Source: an uncultured Haemophilus sp. (GTDB lineage: Bacteria; Pseudomonadota; Gammaproteobacteria; Enterobacterales; Pasteurellaceae). Taken from it: a stretch of DNA of 8,211 bases. Location of the stretch: positions 1-8,211 of the forward strand of contig NZ_CAJLNI010000086.1 of the NCBI RefSeq assembly GCF_905207935.1. Reading direction: 5' to 3'. How positions within the stretch are numbered: position 1 is the stretch's first letter; each line of letters begins with the position of its first letter. Position numbers and translations under genes: made by a program. This document shows, one piece after another, positions 5,848 through 8,211 of the stretch. The notes under the pieces are model-generated. The model was given only the letters and a program-made list of their open reading frames with translations, was not told where the DNA came from and searched no databases.

Positions 5848-7146
5848 TTAGCTTCGAACACTTAATTTCTCAAATTCATCGAAGAATGTTGGGAACGTTT
5901 TAGCCGTACATTTGGGATCTAAAATCGTGACGGGTGTATCCGATAATGCAATCAACGCAAAGCACATTGCCATACGATGATCATTATAGGTCTCAATTTC
6001 GGCATGTTTAAATTGAGAAAGGACAAGTGGTTGAATGCGAATAAAATCTTCACCTTCTTCAACTTCCGCACCGACTTTTCGTAACTCAGTAGCCATTGCA
6101 GCAAGGCGATCAGTTTCTTTCACTCGCCAGTTATAAATATTGCGAATAACGGTTTCACCCTTTGCAAATAAGGCTGTTGTGGCAATCGTCATGGCTGCAT
6201 CAGGAATGTGGTTCATATCCATATCAATGCCATGGAGCTCAGCTTGTTCTGCTTGAATAAAATCTTCACCCCAAGTGATTTTGGCTCCCATTTTTTCTAG
6301 CACGTCGGCAAATAGGCGGTCGCCTTGAATGGAATGTTTACCAATTCCTGTCACTTTTACGTTGCCTTTAATCGCGGCGGCTGCGAGGAAATAAGAGGCG
6401 GATGAAGCATCACCTTCTACCATATATTTGCCAGGTGAGACATAGGATTGGTTACCTTTCACCTTAAACACTTGATAATGTTGATTTTCAACTGAAACAC
6501 CAAAATCTTTCATCATCGCGAGGGTGATATTAATATAAGGTTTTGAAACTAAATCACCCACAATATGGATATCTAAATCGCCTTCAGCAAGAGGTGCAGC
6601 CATTAAAAGTGCGGTCAAAAATTGAGAAGAAATTGAACCATCAATTTTAACCATGCCACCTTTAATCCCTTGATTAAGAATCGCAAGCGGTGGGTAACCG
6701 TCATTTTCTAAATAACGAACATTGGCACCCGATTGAAGAAGCGCATCCACCAAATGTTTGATTGGACGCTCTTTCATACGAGGTTCACCAGTCAAAATGA
6801 CTTCGCCTTCAGTGTTACCTTTTAAACAAAGTGCAGCCGTTAAAGGGCGCATGGCTGTGCCGGCATTGCCGAGAAACAGTGATAAGCCATTTTCAACCTG
6901 AAACGCGCCACCTAAGCCCTCAACTTCGCAGCAAGTTTTGTCTTCAGATAGTTGGTAATTCACCCCTAAAGCTTTGAGGGCGTTTAACATATGGCGAATG
7001 TCATCACTGTCTAACAAGTTAGTGACCGTTGTGGTGCCTTTAGCTAATGCGGCTAATAATAATGCACGGTTTGATAAACTTTTCGAGCCAGGTAAGTTGA
7101 TCTCACCTTCAATACGAGAAATTGGCTCTAAAGTGATTGCTTTCAT
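5848..7146 (-). CDS. aroA: 3-phosphoshikimate 1-carboxyvinyltransferase (EPSP synthase), class I
   Basis: A 432-residue cytosolic enzyme that joins shikimate 3-phosphate and phosphoenolpyruvate to make EPSP, the sixth shikimate-pathway step towards aromatic amino acids. Motifs in order: LPGSKSLSNRALLLAALA (18-35, with Lys22), LFLGNAGTAMRPL (90-102, with Gly96 and Pro101 as in class I glyphosate-sensitive enzymes), GEPRMKERPI (120-129), DGSISSQFLTALL (159-171), EGDASSASYFLAAAAI (224-239), IPDAAMT with the likely catalytic Asp316, RVKETDRLAAMA (341-352, Glu344) and YNDHRMAM (387-394). The start codon overlaps the purU stop as TAATG. With only a weak GGTGG upstream, translational coupling to purU is likely. 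No promoter is evident within the purU 3' end. The gene ends at the shared terminator. Confidence 0.98.
   Translation of the reverse strand: MKAITLEPISRIEGEINLPGSKSLSNRALLLAALAKGTTTVTNLLDSDDIRHMLNALKALGVNYQLSEDKTCCEVEGLGGAFQVENGLSLFLGNAGTAMRPLTAALCLKGNTEGEVILTGEPRMKERPIKHLVDALLQSGANVRYLENDGYPPLAILNQGIKGGMVKIDGSISSQFLTALLMAAPLAEGDLDIHIVGDLVSKPYINITLAMMKDFGVSVENQHYQVFKVKGNQSYVSPGKYMVEGDASSASYFLAAAAIKGNVKVTGIGKHSIQGDRLFADVLEKMGAKITWGEDFIQAEQAELHGIDMDMNHIPDAAMTIATTALFAKGETVIRNIYNWRVKETDRLAAMATELRKVGAEVEEGEDFIRIQPLVLSQFKHAEIETYNDHRMAMCFALIALSDTPVTILDPKCTAKTFPTFFDEFEKLSVRS
6607..6615 (+). repeat. DNA uptake signal sequence (USS) inside aroA
   Basis: Exact AAGTGCGGT core followed by CAAAAATT and AAGAAATT, a good extended USS. 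It encodes Thr-Ala-Leu within the conserved SSQFLTALLMAAPL segment of AroA. Confidence 0.92.
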
Positions 7147-7982
7147 TACAAGACCACCGTTTTATTTTTATACACAAAAATACGATCATGTAAGGCAAGA
7201 TCAAGCGCACGGCTTAATACTGTTTTTTCCACATCACGGCCTGCACGCATCATGGCATCGGCAGAGTAAGTGTGATCCACATTAATCACATTTTGCATAA
7301 TGATCGGACCTTGATCCAATTCATTATTAATAAAGTGAGCCGTTGCACCAATAATTTTTACGCCGCGCTCATAAGCTTGTTGATAAGGTTTTGCCCCAAT
7401 AAATGCCGGTAAGAATGAGTGGTGAATATTAATCACACGATTTGGATAACGTGCCACGAATTCTGGATTTAATACGCGCATATATTTTGCTAATACAATG
7501 TAATCAGGTGCATATTCATCAATTTTTTCAGCCAGTAATTTATCGTGTTCTACACGTGTGAGACCTTCATGACTGACACAATGGAATGGAACGTCAAAAC
7601 GTTCAACTAATTCGCGTAAATTATCGTGATTTCCAATTACTGCCGCAATTTCTACGTCTAACGCACCGTAGTAATTTTTCATTAAAATATCACCTAAGCA
7701 ATGCGCTTCTTTGGTGACTAAAATTACGATACGTTTACGTTTTGCACTGATTAGGCGACAGTTTGTCCCTTTCGGCAAACTATAATTTAAATCAGCCAAC
7801 AAGGTTTCTTCATTAAAAATCCCTTCCAATTCGGTACGCATAAAGAAATGTTTCGTTTCGAAATCAACGAACTCATTGTTATGAAGGATATTTAATTGAT
7901 GTTTGTAGCAAATATTGGTGATTTTGGCGATTAAGCCTTTATCATCAGGACAATCGGTCAGTAATATTTTCTTTTCTAACAT
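7146..7982 (-). CDS. purU: Formyltetrahydrofolate deformylase (PurU)
   Basis: A 278-residue cytosolic enzyme that hydrolyses 10-formyltetrahydrofolate to tetrahydrofolate and formate. This balances the one-carbon pool and, in E. coli, supplies formate to PurT. The N-terminal ACT domain (about 5-75) begins ILLTDCPDDKGLIAKITN and is followed by HNNEFVDFETKHFFMRTEL, both close to E. coli PurU. The formyltransferase domain (about 84-265) resembles PurN and contains INIHHSFLPAFIGAKPY, with Asn175 and His177, and ELDQGPII with Asp213, the expected catalytic trio. The start at MLEKK matches the family N-terminus, but no Shine-Dalgarno sequence lies upstream (AAAATATTCATT precedes the ATG). The gene follows hns by 70 bases, most of which is the hns terminator, so it needs read-through or a promoter I cannot place. 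aroA follows with a TAATG overlap. Confidence 0.97.
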   Translation of the reverse strand: MLEKKILLTDCPDDKGLIAKITNICYKHQLNILHNNEFVDFETKHFFMRTELEGIFNEETLLADLNYSLPKGTNCRLISAKRKRIVILVTKEAHCLGDILMKNYYGALDVEIAAVIGNHDNLRELVERFDVPFHCVSHEGLTRVEHDKLLAEKIDEYAPDYIVLAKYMRVLNPEFVARYPNRVINIHHSFLPAFIGAKPYQQAYERGVKIIGATAHFINNELDQGPIIMQNVINVDHTYSADAMMRAGRDVEKTVLSRALDLALHDRIFVYKNKTVVL

Positions 7983-8005
7983 AATGAATATTTTGCAAGA
8001 TAAAT

Positions 8006-8035
8006 AAAAAAAGAGAACCCATAAAAATGGGTTCT
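8006..8035 (-). terminator. Intrinsic terminator of hns
   Basis: Reading the minus strand, AGAACCCAT (8035-8027) pairs with ATGGGTTCT (8022-8014) over 9 bp with a TTTT loop, followed by C and seven T (8012-8006). It lies 18 bases past the hns stop codon and directly in front of purU. Confidence 0.92.
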
Positions 8036-8052
8036 ACATTGTTAATGTGAAA

Positions 8053-8211
8053 TTAGATTTCAAAAGAAGCTAAAGAGGCACCTTTATCTAAGGCCTTTTG
8101 AATCACACGAGGTGTACGGCCTTGACCTGTCCATGTTCTTTCTTGACCAGTTTCATCGGTATATTTGTATTTTGCCGGGCGAGGTTCACGTTTTTTACGA
8201 ATTGAAGAAGG
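8053..8211 (-). CDS. hns: H-NS, nucleoid-associated DNA-binding protein (5' part beyond right edge)
   Basis: The last 52 codons are visible; the oligomerisation domain and start codon lie outside the window. The visible part is the H-NS C-terminal DNA-binding domain: KYKYTDETGQERTWTGQGRTPRVIQKALDKG, with the core TWTGQGRTP and its Gln-Gly-Arg hook that enters the minor groove of AT-rich DNA. It is preceded by a basic linker (SSIRKKREPRPA). The protein ends ASLASFEI. H-NS family proteins silence AT-rich and foreign genes and compact the chromosome. StpA-like paralogues share this domain, so the exact paralogue is uncertain from the fragment, but I know hns to be next to purU in H. influenzae, which supports hns. 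Confidence 0.93.
   Translation of the reverse strand, partial: PSSIRKKREPRPAKYKYTDETGQERTWTGQGRTPRVIQKALDKGASLASFEI

Noticed and set aside
6974..7285. Plus-strand reading frame spanning the purU/aroA junction
   Set aside because: It is antisense to two strongly conserved enzymes and its translation shows no domain-like pattern.

Overview
The window looks like ordinary chromosomal DNA from a Pasteurellaceae bacterium of the Haemophilus/Aggregatibacter type, possibly close to H. parainfluenzae. The main evidence is seven exact copies of the 9-base Haemophilus DNA uptake signal core (AAGTGCGGT or its complement) in 8.2 kb, where about 0.06 would be expected by chance. The AT-rich base composition and recognisably Haemophilus-like FolE, PurU, AroA and H-NS proteins agree with this. 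I see no phage, IS element, CRISPR array, rRNA or tRNA. The species call is inference.

Left part (1-3680, all minus strand): the moeA-moeB pair for molybdenum cofactor synthesis, with start and stop codons overlapping as TAATG. After a 233-base gap follows yedE-yedF, a multi-pass membrane protein of the YeeE/YedE family and a TusA-like small protein; yedF is cut by the left edge. The gap holds a 12-bp perfect inverted repeat, an uptake signal and a weak candidate promoter. Genomes commonly associate YedE/YedF with selenium metabolism. Molybdenum cofactor and selenium are both needed by selenocysteine-type formate dehydrogenases, so the neighbourhood is suggestive.

Middle (3776-5766, plus strand): folE (GTP cyclohydrolase I), diverging from moeA and with its own promoter and a clear terminator. 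Next is a Bcr/CflA-type MFS drug exporter gene with its own leader. It ends at a bidirectional terminator that it shares with the convergent aroA.

Right part (5848-8211, minus strand): the 3' end of hns with its terminator, then purU (formyltetrahydrofolate deformylase) and aroA (EPSP synthase), which overlap as TAATG. Transcription runs from right to left: hns, purU, aroA.

Most of the window is housekeeping metabolism: pterin, folate, formate, shikimate and molybdenum cofactor. The clearest oddity is MoeB. It keeps its ATP-binding and adenylation residues and the conserved Cys187, but all four cysteines of the zinc site known from E. coli MoeB are gone: two are substituted and two are lost with a shortened C-terminus. 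The palindrome upstream of yedE is the best unexplained non-coding structure. I do not see a convincing new multi-gene system here.
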